NCBI GenBank assembly: GCA_026770585.1
Contig: MU646396.1
Coordinates: 707,754-732,232 of the forward strand
Reading direction: 5' to 3'
Source of the DNA: Baffinella frigidus
Lineage: Eukaryota; Cryptophyceae; Cryptomonadales; Baffinellaceae
Length of the DNA: 24,479 bases
Shown here: positions 1 through 11,400 of the stretch, piece after piece
Layout: each line of letters opens with the position of its first letter
Position numbering within the stretch: position 1 is the first letter of the stretch
Made by a program: the position numbers and the translations under genes
The notes under the pieces: model-generated
Databases searched by the model: none
What the model saw: the letters and a program-made list of their open reading frames with translations, nothing else
Told to the model about the DNA's origin: nothing

Positions 1-145
1 TAAACCCTAAACCCTAAACCCTAAACCCTAAACCCTAGACCCTAGACCCTAAACCCCAAACCCTAAACCTTAAACCCTAAACCCTAAACCCTTAACCCTA
101 AACCCGACACTCTAAGCCCCAAACCCCAAACCCCAACCCCTAAAC
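1..145 (+). repeat. Telomere-like CCCTAAA array at the window start
   Basis: Near-perfect CCCTAAA units at the very start decay into CCCTAGA, CCCCAAA and CCCTTAA variants by about position 140. C-rich strand at the left end is the orientation expected of a left chromosome end. The array is short, however, and identical arrays occur throughout the window inside introns, so it may equally be an interstitial array at which the contig broke. Confidence 0.85.
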
Positions 146-744
146 AGGCTAAGGGGTTGGGAATCATCACCCTTAGGCGGATAGCGAGGGAGTAAACGGA
201 TCTTTTCAATTCGGGTACGAATTACGGAAATTGGACGTGACACGTACCAGTCGCGTCCAGTTTGTACCAAATGGTTACGTCCAAAATGAAGTCCAGTCCA
301 GAATTACCTCAATGATTTTCGCCCTCTCTATCCGACCAAGGGGGGCATTTCCTGCTTGACGAGCGGAGAACTTTCAACTGGCGCTTCTGTGTAGTGAACA
401 AGTCACGGATGTCTTGTAATTATCGGCGGTATTATGTGTGTTGGTTGTCAGGGTTGGTAGGCTGAAACGGATTTCTTTGTCGTGGTGCCTCGAGGGAGGC
501 GACACGAGACAAGAAGAAATCGAAAAGTCACCTAACCAGAGTCGTAAATCATCAAGATACCAAGGGGAAAAGTCAAGGGTGTGTAGTAAAGAATTCACGG
601 ACGTGAAATGAGCAGGTCATGGGCGTGTGGTCCAGGCGTGTAGTAACGTTGGTGTGCGGCCCTCAGGTGAAGGGGATGGCGATCTTCGCGGGACAGTTTC
701 TGCTCGATGGGGAGCGCCGAACCTTCAACTGGCGCTTCCTCCAT
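146..744. other. No gene recognised; short dispersed repeats
   Basis: About 600 bases of mixed-composition DNA. Two segments resemble each other: the one ending in TTTCAACTGGCGCTTC near 372-388 recurs near 722-738, each preceded by a GAGCGGAGAAC- or GAGCGCCGAAC-like sequence, so this is an old duplication. GTGTAGT motifs near 390, 579 and 637 belong to a dispersed family described separately. I see no convincing exon. Confidence 0.5.
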
Positions 745-1255
745 GCCTTCATGTTATTCCAAACCCTGAACCCTAAGCTCTGAACCCTAGACCCCACACC
801 CTCAACCCTAAACCCTGTACCCAGAACCCTAAATCCCGAACCCAGCTCAAACCTAAACACTGAAAATTTCTTCTTCCAAATCCCTAGACCTCCTTTGTCC
901 AAAACCCTAAACCCCAAACTGTCAACCCTGAACCATTTACCCTAAACTCTAAACGTAAACCCTACACTCTAAACCCCACACCCTAAACCCTAAACCCTAA
1001 ACCCAAAACCCAAAACCCGAAACCCGAAACCCGAAACCCGAAACCCGAAACCCAAAATCCAAAACCCGGAACCCGAAACCCGAAACCCGAAACCCGGAAC
1101 CTCAAACCCTAAACCCTGAACCCTAAACCCTAAACCCTAAACCCGAAACACTGAACCGTGAACCTGAAACCCGAAACCCGAAACCCGAAACCCGAGACCT
1201 TGAACCCGAAACCCGAAACCCTAAACCGCGAACCCGAGACCCTGAATCCTGAAAC
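745..1255 (+). repeat. Degenerate telomere-like array with a CCCGAAA-rich core
   Basis: Mixed heptad units (CCCTAAA, CCCTGAA, CCCCACA) flank a homogenised block of CCCGAAA units at about 1010-1225. One variant dominating locally points to amplification in place after mutation rather than fresh telomerase addition. Confidence 0.85.
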
Positions 1256-1295
1256 AGGTCCTTGGTGCGGCGTGAAGTCCCAGAGATTACCACGG

Positions 1296-1425
1296 TCAGT
1301 TGGGTTGAGGGTTTAGGGTTTATAGGGTTTAGGTACGGTTTGGTTGGAAATTGGGTGTTGGTGTTTGGGTTTGGTTGGGAATTGGGGGTTGGGGTTGGGA
1401 GTTGTAGGGTTTAGGGTGTATGGTT
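1296..1425 (-). repeat. Telomere-like array in the opposite (G-rich) orientation
   Basis: TTTAGGG, TTGGTTGG and GGGTTGGG units run on the + strand, so the telomere-type C-strand is on the - strand here. This is one of the few arrays in the window with this orientation. It sits between non-repetitive blocks. Confidence 0.75.
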
Positions 1426-1604
1426 TCGGGCTTCAGATCGCGACCTCTTTTCTGACGGTCCGGTCTATCTACGTGTAAAGTTAATTTGCACCTGAGAAAC
1501 ACGCCAAAAGTCCAGGCATGAAGCCGTTGCTGGGCGCAATAATGTTTCATGTGTACCACGAAACACTTTTAGCACGAAACGTCGCGTTTGAATTTCCCAT
1601 TTAT

Positions 1605-1895
1605 GATCTGGCGTGGACCAGGCGCTCCTGGAAAAATCGCGCATCGCGTCCATGATCGTGTCCTGCCTGCTGACGCAAAACTGCGACGGTTCGACGCCCA
1701 CGAAGTCATCACGTCCCGATCCTGCCAACGAGATTTACTCCACCCATGATTTACTATTACTAGTATGATCAAATTGTGTAGTAATTTCCGTTGGACGCAG
1801 GCGCTCCTGGAAAAATCGCGGATCGCGTCAGCGCTCGCGTCCTCATTGCTGACGCCCACGAAGCCGTCACGCCCTGATCCGGACGCGAAAGCGAA
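1605..1895 (+). repeat. Two-copy duplicated module, coding-like but unrecognised
   Basis: Two imperfect direct copies lie at about 1609-1715 and 1790-1885. Both share AGGCGCTCCTGGAAAAATCG and then diverge, with a common GACGCCCACGAAG segment. In one frame both read ALLEKSRIAS followed by a TPTK-S-RPDP segment, so the reading frame is conserved between copies. I do not recognise a family. It could be an exon and its decayed echo, like those in the two genes downstream, or a non-coding repeat that happens to stay open. Confidence 0.55.
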
Positions 1896-2953
1896 CGATT
1901 TCGTGTCACGCCTCAACATCCTCGGTCAGCAGGTCACGCGCCAAATCACGCCCGGCCACTCGAGAACGCTTTAAAATCTGGGTCCTTTACAAGTGGGTAT
2001 ATGTGTAGTAACTTTCGCGGGTTTGGTTACGACCCTCCGGAAATCAGGAGTCTCGTCCCGTTCCTGGTACAAACCATTACAACCGCACTTGTAAACAGGG
2101 TGCTCCAGCGTTCTCGAGTGGGGGGTCACGTCCTGGATCATGTCCTGATTTACGCCCGAATCACGTTGTTAGAGAGAACGTGATTTTTCCCTAACGGACG
2201 TACCACGCGAGAATGCTACAGGGGTCTTTTTAAAAATGAGATGCTTTTACAATTAGAAAATTGTGCAGAAACTTTTAAGCCTTGTGAGCTATTCCACCCC
2301 TCATCAGGCCAGACACGAGGTTGGAATGCCATATCCTGGTACACCTGTTTACAATCCTACATTTAAATAGGACCATCTAGCATTCTCGAGTGGTAGAAAG
2401 GGAGAAAGGTGCGTTTATTATGGATCGAACCCAACATGGCCACCATGTATTCCCTTCCGTGAGGGCCTTTCAAGGCTAGGTCCTAACCGCCACAAACTCT
2501 GCCCACGACATCAAGGCCCGGGGGGATGCCCCCTCATGGTGTCTTGTAACCACCAGCCCTCAGAGCGAGAGCAAACCGTCTTTTCGGGTCCCCTGATTCG
2601 TACCACAGGTCGTCGGAATCCGACGACCTCCAACACACATCAAGGAACCTGAATAGCGCCATTTGCTTCCATTCTATGGGCTGGTGCAAACGTGCTTGCA
2701 AATACAACATGTGCTGTCAAGTAGCGCGCCATTCATGAGAGTCTTCAACAGTCAATCGGCGCATCATGACTGTGCGATTCGACTTGACACGACACGCGGC
2801 GCCGATTCTCGATTCAATCTACCTTGACGTCAATCGCCGCATCTTGCGGTTCGACTTGGCACAAACGTTTTTGCCAATGCCGACATACACGGCGGCGATG
2901 CCTTTCCGATCGAGCACTTGCGCCGGGACCGCACGCCTTCCGAAATCATCTCC
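1896..2953. other. Gene-poor stretch with short duplications
   Basis: Contents: dispersed GTGTAGTAACTTTCG (near 2001); three CTCGAGTGG/CCACTCGAG-like motifs (near 1958, 2110 and 2385); the hairpin at 2607; and a tandem imperfect duplication in which GTCAATCGGCGCATC (near 2752) recurs as GTCAATCGCCGCATC (near 2830), each followed by a GATTCGACTTG- or GTTCGACTTG-like sequence. An open frame crosses the last duplication, but I cannot assign it to a protein. Confidence 0.45.
2607..2629. repeat. Perfect 23-bp hairpin
   Basis: AGGTCGTCGG, a 3-base loop (AAT), then CCGACGACCT form a perfect 10-bp stem in an otherwise unexplained intergenic stretch. No T-run follows and no function is implied. Confidence 0.7.
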
Positions 2954-2954
2954 T

Positions 2955-3233
2955 CCTAAACCCTAAACCCTAAACCCTAAACCCTAAACCCCACACCCTG
3001 AACACTAAACCCTAACCCCCAAACACTGAACCCTAAACCCTAAACCCTGAACCCTGAACCCTAAACCCTAAACCCTAAACCATAAACCATAAATCATAAA
3101 CCCTAAACCATAAACCATAAACCCTAAACCATAAACCCTGAACCATAAACCCTGAACCCTGAACCCTAAACCCTAAACCCTGAACCCTAAACCCTAAACC
3201 CTAAACCCTAAACCCTAAACCCTAAACCCTCAA
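2955..3233 (+). repeat. Telomere-like array with a CCATAAA sub-block
   Basis: CCCTAAA units surround a homogenised run of CCATAAA variants at about 3080-3150, followed by a clean CCCTAAA run to 3230. C-rich strand is on +. Confidence 0.9.
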
Positions 3234-3303
3234 TGAAACCGAGCAGTTGAGGCGGGACCGGAAGCCTGAGGGGATCACCTTCCTCGCGGAGGTACCACCT
3301 AAT

Positions 3304-3367
3304 CCAAACTGAATCAAATTGAAATTGAATCAAATTGAATCAAATTGAAATTGAATCAAATTGAATC
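3304..3367 (+). repeat. AT-rich short tandem repeat (AATTGAATCA-type)
   Basis: Alternating AAATTGAATCA and AAATTGA units form a short compound satellite directly after the telomere-like array. Confidence 0.85.
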
Positions 3368-3860
3368 CGATTTCGCATTATCATCTCCGTACACGTATTG
3401 ATCAAGTGCTTCCGGGGCAACAGAAATTACTACACAAACGCTTTACCAATACTTGTAAGGTTGAATTGTGTAGTAATTTTCAGGCCTGGGCGGCTCACCT
3501 CTCACGCTGTGGTACGACCTACCGCAAAATCAGATTATCTTCTTCTTCTTTGGTACGCTCGAGTCTTAAGTTGAGTGATCCAATCGTCTATGAGCCTGAT
3601 CCCCTGATGCATTGCGATCTGAAAGTGTTTGCTAAAGTCAACCCTAATGAAAATTTGTTTAACCACACGAGGCCATCTATGCACCCAGAATACAGGTCGA
3701 TTGTAAGCGTTTGAGTAGTAATTTTCGTTTGTTTGGTCACTTCCGAGCGAAAAAGGGAACAGTCCATATAAACGTAATCCATAGGGCCTACCGTAGGGAC
3801 ATAGGGGGTTCCCACGGAAAAGCCTAGGTCGATTTGCTCGCTGGTCTGATCCTAGTGTTG
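3368..3860. other. Non-coding stretch with dispersed repeats
   Basis: Holds one inverted (near 3425) and two direct (near 3467 and 3713) members of the GTGTAGTAATTTTC family. Near 3538 lies a member of the TTCTTCTTC...GAGTGATCCAA family. A 117-codon frame across it has no recognisable protein character, so I do not call a gene. Confidence 0.5.
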
Positions 3861-3964
3861 AGAGTTCACCCTAAACCCCCAACCCTAAACCCAATCCCTA
3901 CACCATAAAACATGCACCATGCACCCTAAATCTTAAACCTTGAACCATAACCCCGCCCAAACTC

Positions 3965-4700
3965 CAACCCCAGAAGGAGGCAGGCAGGGTACGCTGCAGA
4001 TCTGGGAAACGGAGGAGAGGAACTCCACACCCAAAAAATCTCAACCCTCCGCCCTACGCCCTAGAACCCTAGATCCAGCCCCCCGAACCCCAGCCCCAAG
4101 GAGCCAGGAGGAGGAGGGGGGGTTCGTTCCGCTGCTCCCTGATCTAGGAAAGGAGGAGGAGAACACCGAACCAAAAACATTCTGAACCCTACGCCCTCAG
4201 CCATAGATGCAACCCCCCAACCCCAGGGGGGAGCCGGAGGGGCTGCTCGCTCGTGTGGAAGGTGGAGGATGGGGAAACCAAACTCGAAATATTCCTCAGC
4301 CCCAACCCCAAGCCCTCAACCCTAGATCCAACCGCCCAAAATATTCTCAACCCTAACCCCTAAACCCTAACCCCTAAATCCTAGACCCAAACCCCCAAAC
4401 CCAAAACCCAGGAGGAGGCGGGCGGGGTGCGGTGCTCGCTGGTGTGGGAGGTGGAGGATGGGGAGACGGTCACCTTCACGGGAGAGCCTCAGGCTAACGT
4501 CAAGGCCGCGCGCCAATCGGTCCCATTCCGTCCCGCCCGTTAACACTTGTCAACCAGAAATCCTTTAGATGGACGCCGGTGTGAACCAGCAATCCTTTAA
4601 ATGGACGTCTGCACGCTCCTCTGGAAAGCGGAGGATTGGGTGACTTTTACGGGGGATCCTGGGAGTACCGGTACAGCCGCGCGCCAGTCGGTGTGCCTCC
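3965..4700 (+). repeat. Duplicated exon-like module, up to five decayed copies
   Basis: A module reading EEAGGVRCSLVWEVEDGET at 4412-4468 (preceded by a CCCAG acceptor) has degenerate relatives at about 3972-4020, 4103-4160, 4220-4275 and 4604-4700. The last shares the following protein-like part too (VTFTGEP versus VTFTGDP, then AARQSV in both), so the duplicated unit was at least 90 bp. Copies are separated by telomere-like CCCTAAA/CCCCAAA tracts. The best copy could be an upstream exon of the Xrn-like gene, since a phase-0 donor GTCACC follows it. I do not recognise the domain. Confidence 0.55.
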
Positions 4701-4726
4701 AAGAATTTCTTGATCACACGAACAGC

Positions 4727-4765
4727 ATGACCACCTTCTAAGACCCCCTCAGGGGGTTCTGTTAC
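4727..4765. repeat. Short hairpin repeat, copy 1 of 2
   Basis: AGCATGACCACCTTCTAAG followed by ACCCCCTCAGGGGGT matches the block at about 17440-17473, AGTATGACCACATTCTAGG followed by ACCCCCTAAGGGGGG. Both form a C-run/G-run stem. The leading AATTTCTTGAT-like and AATTTATTGAT-like bases also correspond, so the repeat is about 60 bp. Confidence 0.6.
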
Positions 4766-4915
4766 TAAAAGGATCTGAAGTTCTCTCACACACTACACGT
4801 TGTTGTAGAACGGAGACGAAGGTGCGAACACCCCCGTCTCGGGGAAAAGGACGGCCCCGTTCCTGCGGGACCTCCTAGCTGCCTCACTCGGCTTGGCTCT
4901 CCAACTATTCTTAAG

Positions 4916-5139
4916 TTGACGTGCTGGGCGTGCGGGACGTATGGTTCAACAATCGGTGTGACCCCGTCCCGGTCTCGAACAGATTCGCGATTCGGGTCGC
5001 GGAAATGGTCCCCCACGCAAATCTGGGGAAGAGTATTTTGCCCAGGGATCCCCGCCACCCGCACCCCGGAGAGATTGTTTTTGGCAACTGTCCGCTACTT
5101 CCTGAGGGATTTGCCATTTCCTGGGATGGCAAATTATGA
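4916..5139 (+). CDS. Unrecognised coding-like ORF (possible exon of gene A)
   Basis: A frame of about 72 codons ends at TGA 5137-5139. It reads VLGVRDVWFNNRCDPV at its start and FAISWDGKL at its end, with balanced composition (many D, R, W, F) unlike the low-complexity frames around it. It contains no telomere-like repeat. No ATG start suits it, and an in-frame TAA lies at 4912-4914, so if real it is an internal or terminal exon or a gene remnant. It lies just upstream of the acidic exons of the Xrn-like gene. I cannot align it with any conserved Xrn segment, so membership is only positional. Confidence 0.4.
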
Positions 5140-5247
5140 GGCAGCCAGAAGCTGATTCGTGCGTTTTCGTCAAAAGTCTCCTCATCAAAAGCTGTTTCCT
5201 CAACGCGTCCCCGCAAAAGTGGTCTCCTCAAAAGTCGTCATCCGCAG

Positions 5248-5480
5248 ACGGCGCGCGTCGCGCTCGAGGCCCTCGGGGAATCCGTGGATCTCACTGCCGA
5301 TCTCAACGCGGTCTCGTCCGGATCCGCGTCCGAATCGGACGAGACCGAGGACGAGATGGGGGACGTGATCAACGGGATAAGAGACGTGATGGGCGAGGGG
5401 GGCTTGATGAATGAAAGGGACGTGATGGATGGGGAGGCGGTGGAGGGGTTGGTGGAGTCTGACCCGGAAGCCGTTTTCGG
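5248..5480 (+). other. Gene A acidic exon 1 of those found
   Basis: The acceptor ATCCGCAG precedes ACG (reads TARVALEALGE). The exon runs through an Asp/Glu/Ser/Gly-rich stretch (SASESDETEDEMGD) and ends phase 2 in VF plus two bases of a Gly codon at donor GTGAAA. Joining to 5984 completes Gly and continues LEGEDDEEG. The donor region GAAGCCGTTTTCGGGTG is repeated at about 5578-5594, an echo of this exon's end. In Xrn proteins a variable charged linker precedes the YLEGL segment, which fits. Confidence 0.65.
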
Positions 5481-8400
5481 GTGAAAACCCCAAACCCTCT
5501 GACCCTGTACCCTAAACCAGCTTAGCCTATCCTCAACTCTTGAATATTCAACCCCAAAATCAACCCCCGAAACCCAGAAGCCGTTTTCGGGTGGGCTCAC
5601 CCTAAACCCTAACCCCAAAACCCCGAATCCCAAACCCCAAACCCTGCTCCCCAAACCCCAGACCCAAAACCCTAAATCCAACCCCCAAAACATTTAAGTC
5701 CCTACACCCTAAACCTGAACCCCAAACCCTAACCGGAGGAGGAGGATGACGACGAGGATCTCATATGGAAGCAAACACAATCTATGAATTAGATTCAATG
5801 AAATTCACCACACAGAACGATCCTTCATTGTAATATTCAAGCAAACGTGGCGTAATTTTGATTGAAATCCGGTTTATAAATCATAAGTGTTTCCATATGA
5901 GATCTGTACGCGGAGAATCTGCTCCCCAAACGCTAAACCCTGACCCCAACCCAACCACACTAAACCCTGCTCGCCAACACCAGGCTGGAAGGAGAGGACG
6001 ACGAGGAGGGGATGGACGCGGACCTGGGGGGGTCATCTCAGGATGAGGATATGGACGATGAGATCGATGATGACTTGGGGGATGAGAGCGACCTCGACTC
6101 TCTGGTGAATCCCTCAACCCTCTCAGCTTGATGCCGTGCCAAACCCTAAACCCTGGACCCTGAACCCTGAACCCTGAACCCTGGACCTTGAACCCAGAAC
6201 GCTGTGCCCTGAACTCGATGAGAGCGACCTCGACTCTGAGGTTATCACTTCAGGCTTTTCTTTGTGAAGGGCTTTGTTTTTAGTTATTTTGGGGTTCAGG
6301 GCACCGTGTTTAGTTGTTTGAGGGTTTGGGGGGGTATGGACGCGGACTTGGGCGTCGGGTTGAGGGTTGAGGATTTAGAGCTAGGGTTGAGGGTTGCGGA
6401 TTCAGAGATTAGGGTTGGGGCTTTGGGCTTTAGGTTTGGGGCTTTAGGCTTTAGGCTTTAGGGTTCAGGATTTGGGGTAGGAAGACATGGATGAGGACCT
6501 CGACTCGGAGGTACGACGAAACACCAAACCCTAAACTCAGAACCCTGAACGCTAAGCCCTAAATCCCAAACCCTAAACTCTACACCATGGACCCTAAACC
6601 CTAAACCCTAAACCCTAAACCCTAAACCCTAAACCCCAGACCCCAAACCCTAAACCCTAAATCCTACACCCTACACCCTAAACCCCAAACTCCAAACCCT
6701 AAACCCTAAACCCTACTTCCTAAACCCTAAACCCTAAACCCTAAACCCTCAAACCTAAACCCTAAACCCTAAACCCTAAACCCTAAACTCAAAACCCTAA
6801 ACCAAAAACCCAAAAAACAAAAAAACAAAACAAAAATTCAAACCTCCAAAACCCTTAACCTAACCGCAAACGTGTGGGCAGGGGGGGCTGCGCGATGCGA
6901 AAACCGCAAGCGGTCGCAAGGCCGCATTCGGCATTGTTGAGTACTTTGAAGGTCCTACACCCTCTGCACTCTCATGTTTTTCTACCCTGAACCGAACCCT
7001 AAACCCTGAAGTTGAGAGTTGAGTGATGACGGCAAAGAGGGTTTAGGGTTGCAAGCTGACGATCCTGGTACTGAAACCGTCGACGTTTGCCGGTGGTTCA
7101 TTGTTTTCGCGCCGCGATAAACCCCAAACCCTGAACCTCAAACCCTGAACCCCAAACCCTAAACCCTTAACCCTTAACCCTAGACCCTTAACCCTAGACC
7201 CTAAACCCTAAAACCCAAACCCTAAAACCTAAACCCTAGACCCTAATCCCTAAACCTTAAACCTAACCCCTAAACCCTAAACCTGAACCCTAAACCCTAA
7301 ACCCTGAACACTGAACCCTAAACCCGCAGGAATCCTGTGGAACATTCAGATGTATGTGGATGGATTCGTGCCGGACTACCGCTATGTCTACCCCTTCCGG
7401 TTCCCCCCACCCTTACCCCGACCCCCAAACCCCACACCTTCTTACACCCTATTCCCTAACCCCCAAACCCTGGACCCTAAACCCTAAAAACCAACGCTAC
7501 GACTAACCTCTTCGGTTCCCCCCTCACCCTACACCCTACACCCTAACTCCGAAACCCTCAACCCTTCACCCAAAAACCCAAACCCAAAACCACAAACCAC
7601 AAACCACAAACCACAAACCCCAAACCCTAAACGCCAACCCAGCCATGCCCCGAATGCACGGCGCATCGTGCGGTGGGTCAAAGTCAGCGACTGAACCCTC
7701 AGCCCTAGACCCGAACCCCCAAACCGTTAACCCAAACCCCTTCACCCAGAACCGTAACCCCTTGATGCTAAATCCCGAAACGCCACCCCAGATACGCCAC
7801 CCCAGATACGCGAAGGATTGTGCGGAGGATCGAATCCAGTGACTGCGAACCCGATCCCTAATCCTTAGCCTCCAAACCGTTCACCCAAACTCCTACACCC
7901 AAACCTGTACAGCCAACACCTTAAACCCGTCATTCCAAATCCTTCAGCCTAACCCCCAAACACTATGCCCGAAACACTTGACCCAAACCGCAAAGGCTGA
8001 ACCCCCCTCGGTACCTGCAGGTATGCCCCGGACGCACGGCGGATCGTGCGGTGGATCGAAGCGAGCAACTTCGATCCGGATCCCGGGCCAGTCCTGCCAG
8101 TCTCGACGGCGAGCCCGCTCACGCCCGTGCAGGTGAGCCAACCCCCAAAACCCCGAAACCCCGAAACAAAAAAAATATCGACCAAACCCTAAACCCCAAA
8201 CCCTAAACCCCAAACCCCAAACCCCAAACCCCAAACCCCAAACCCCAAACCCTCAACCCCCAACGCACAACGCAGGCGTGCGTGTCGATGATGCCGCTGG
8301 GCGCGGGGAAGTACCTGCCGGAGCCTCTCAGGGTACCCCACCCCCGAAACACGCCCCGAACAATAAGGGGGAAACTCAAAACACGCCCCGAAACACTCTC

Positions 8401-11400
8401 TACCCCCAAAACCCCCCTCGAAAACATCCACAAACGAAACCCGCCTCGAAAAAAAGCATCTCGCCCCCGAAACATTCCTTGAAACAACCCCACTCCTCCC
8501 CCGAAACACGCCTCGAAACAGTACCTCAGGCGTGTATGCATGAGATCTCACCACACATCCTGATCACGTCCTGGTCACCCACCCAGGATCGTTGGGGAGG
8601 GTAGTTGGAAGATTTGGGATTCCTCTGCCATGGTAATTTCTCCTATGATTTCTCCTATCAAACAATGAAAATGGCTGAAATTTCAGCCAATGGCTCCAAT
8701 TTCAGCCACGGCATACCCCCCCCAAGGATCTTGCGTGGCACCGCGGTTGCGTCCTGCGTTAGATTTCTCCTCCCCTCCCCCACCCTGAGGGGTGGTCGCG
8801 GGCTGCTAAAGCCAGTCCGTCTCGGCTCACCGTACCTGCTGACGTGTCGCGGTCGTGTTTGACAATGTATTCAACCTCGCCTTCCCCCCTTTGCATCACC
8901 TGGCAGACGCGCCGGACTCGCCGCGCGCGCAGATGCCCGGCTAGAACGGCATCGACTTGGACGTGGAGATGCCCTAGTCCTTCTATGCCCCCCAAATGTC
9001 AGCATTCGATGGCGCGTAATCGAAACGACGCGATGTGAGCCTTACGACGCGTCCTCGTGTGCAGTATTTGGTGGACGCGCCCGACTCGCCACTCGCGGAG
9101 ATGCTGGGCGAGAACGGCATCGATTTGGACGTCGCCCTCCTCGTCAAGGTACGAGATCTGCCCGAGTTTTTCTTGGCTCTTCCGTATTTACATTTTCCGG
9201 GAAATAAGAGGGTGGAGTAGCAGGCGTTTTGTGTGGTAACATGATGTTCCCCCAATACCCACAAAAATCTGAGACCACATTTGTACAACAGAATTGAAAG
9301 TTGGTCCACAAATGTGATCTCAGATTTTTGTGGGTATTGGGGGAACATCTCCGGAAACGGGCCGCCATAAATTTTCGGTACATGAGGCGGGCCCATCCGG
9401 AGGAAAAAAAAGGTTTTCCTTCACTTTTGCCAACTTTTCCGAGGGAGCTATCGACAACTTTTGGTCTGCTACCCCACCCTCGGAAATAATCCAAATATAC
9501 AAAAAATCTCAAAATATTTTGTAAATGTATTCAACGAGGCGCCGAAATATACTCAGACACAGCTAGAGGTACGGGCCCACCTCTGGACATGCGATAGGCC
9601 CGTCTCTGGGCGTGAGATGGGCCCTAATACCGAAAGGACTCAGGGGTGAGCTGCTCAACGCCCTGACCGCTGGATTGTTTTTAAGGATAGGCCCGCCTCG
9701 GAACGTGAGATAGGCCCGCCTCCGTATCCTTAACCTCGTCGCGAGAAACCTCTCCACACACTTTGGACGTGTGTAGCCTTCCTCCAAACCCGAAACCCCG
9801 AAACCTGTCGGGTGTAGGGGCTCAGGGTTTGGAAATTGAGGTCTAGGGTTTTAAGGTTTGGAATTTGGAGTTCAAGATTTGAGGTTTGGGAGTTAGTTGG
9901 GGGGGTTGGGGTTTAACCGTTCAGTCAACTGTCGCGCAGGGGGCTCTATTGTGCGCAGCCTGACTACCGTTTTAACCAACAACCGTTTTAAGTAACCATT
10001 GTTCTTATTAACAGTCGTTTTAAACAACAACCGTTTTCAACATCAGCATCGTTTTAACCAACAATAGTTCTAAACAACAACCATTCTACGTAACAACCGC
10101 GGGCTATGTTGTTTTACATAACAATCGTTTTAAATCAAAACCGTTTTCAACCATGTTGGCAGGAAGTGGAGAGCGCAGAGCTGTCATCGCTCTCACCCGA
10201 GCAGCAGGCCGCCATCTGCCCCAACGAAGCCTGGACGGTACCCCCCCCCCCTCCCCGCTCCGTCACAGCCTATTCGGTCTCATCAACTCCCAACCCCTAA
10301 CCCCTAAACCCTAAACCCCAAACCCTAAACCCTGAACGCTACGGTACCACCCCCCAACCCAAAAGCGCCAAACGTGTTGGGTTGCTTGCTTGGCACTATT
10401 CCCCCATAAACGGCGCTTCCCCGCCGATAAACGGCGCTTCAAAATTCATGGACGGCTGTAATCCATAAATGGCGCTTCCCCATCTATAAACTGCTGGTAC
10501 AATTCCATCAACTGTGTTTCCCCATTTATAAATTGGTATAATCCATGAATGGCTGGCACAATTTAATAGGTCGACGTCCTGAAAACCGGGTAGTTTGGCC
10601 TACGGTATTGCCTGCGGTAGGCCGCAGGGCCCCCAGGACCTAGTGTTTCACAGGAACCCCCCCCAGGCCCCTTAGCTTAGCTTCGACAAACCATAACACA
10701 AAACCCGCCCCTAAGACAGCAAAAGGGCGGTTTAAATCGGATGGCTTTTTTCGTGTGGACGACCTTGACGGGGAACGCCGGACGCTCGCGGACTACGTGC
10801 TATCTCAAGGGTGGGGTGCTATCTTAAGGGTGGATTTTGTTGGGTTTGTGCTATCTTAAGGGTGGACTGTGCTATCTTAAGGGTGGATTTTGTCGGGTTT
10901 GTGCTATCTTAAGGGTGGACTGTGCTATCTTACGGGTGGATTTTCCCCTTGCGACAGGTGTTCTCGCGCGCGCCAGATGATCTTGACGGGGAATGCCGGA
11001 CGCTCTCGGACTTGCTATCTTCAGGGTGCATTTTCTCGGAGTTTGCTATCTTAGCTTCGACATATGTTTGCCATAACACCCCCCTAAGACAGCGAAACGG
11101 CGGGTGAAATGAGATGGCCTTTTCGTGAAGGTGTTTTCGCGGGCGCCGGATGATCTGGATGGGGAACGGCGGACGCTCTCGGACTACGTTCGCAGCATCG
11201 TCCCCACCACCCATCACCAGCGCATTCTCGTGAGCGCCTCCTTCTTCTTCTTCTTCTTTACTCTTGTTGGTTTGTGTGAACCATACACTCTAACTCCTAA
11301 ACACAAAACACGAAACACGAAACACGAAACACGAAAACCTGACCCCTAAACCCTGAACCCTGAACCCTGAACCCTGAACCCTGAACCCTGAACCTAAACC

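Noticed and set aside
1-145. A true chromosome-end telomere
   Set aside because: Orientation fits, but the perfect run is only about 40 bp, it decays at once, and equally good arrays occur internally (6600, 21500). I list it only as telomere-like.
2745-2953. Reading SIYLDVNRR near 2817, reminiscent of the YLDMNG segment of Xrn N-termini
   Set aside because: The match is four residues, lies in a tandem duplication, lacks the following conserved residues, and has no in-phase splice partner. Probably coincidence.
5238-5693. 151-codon - strand ORF with LGFRVWGLGF repeats
   Set aside because: The repeats are the reverse complement of telomere-like heptads, and the rest is antisense to the acidic exon. 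The same applies to - strand frames at 663, 7944, 8189, 21669, 21942 and 22024.
6032-6041. GTCATCTCAG as a tiny intron in the acidic exon
   Set aside because: Ten bases is too short to splice, and reading through keeps the frame (GGSSQDED).
10798-10945. CRISPR-like regular repeats (GCTATCTTAAGGGTGGA)
   Set aside because: Spacers are themselves repeated, the unit is short, the setting is a eukaryotic intron, and there are no cas genes.
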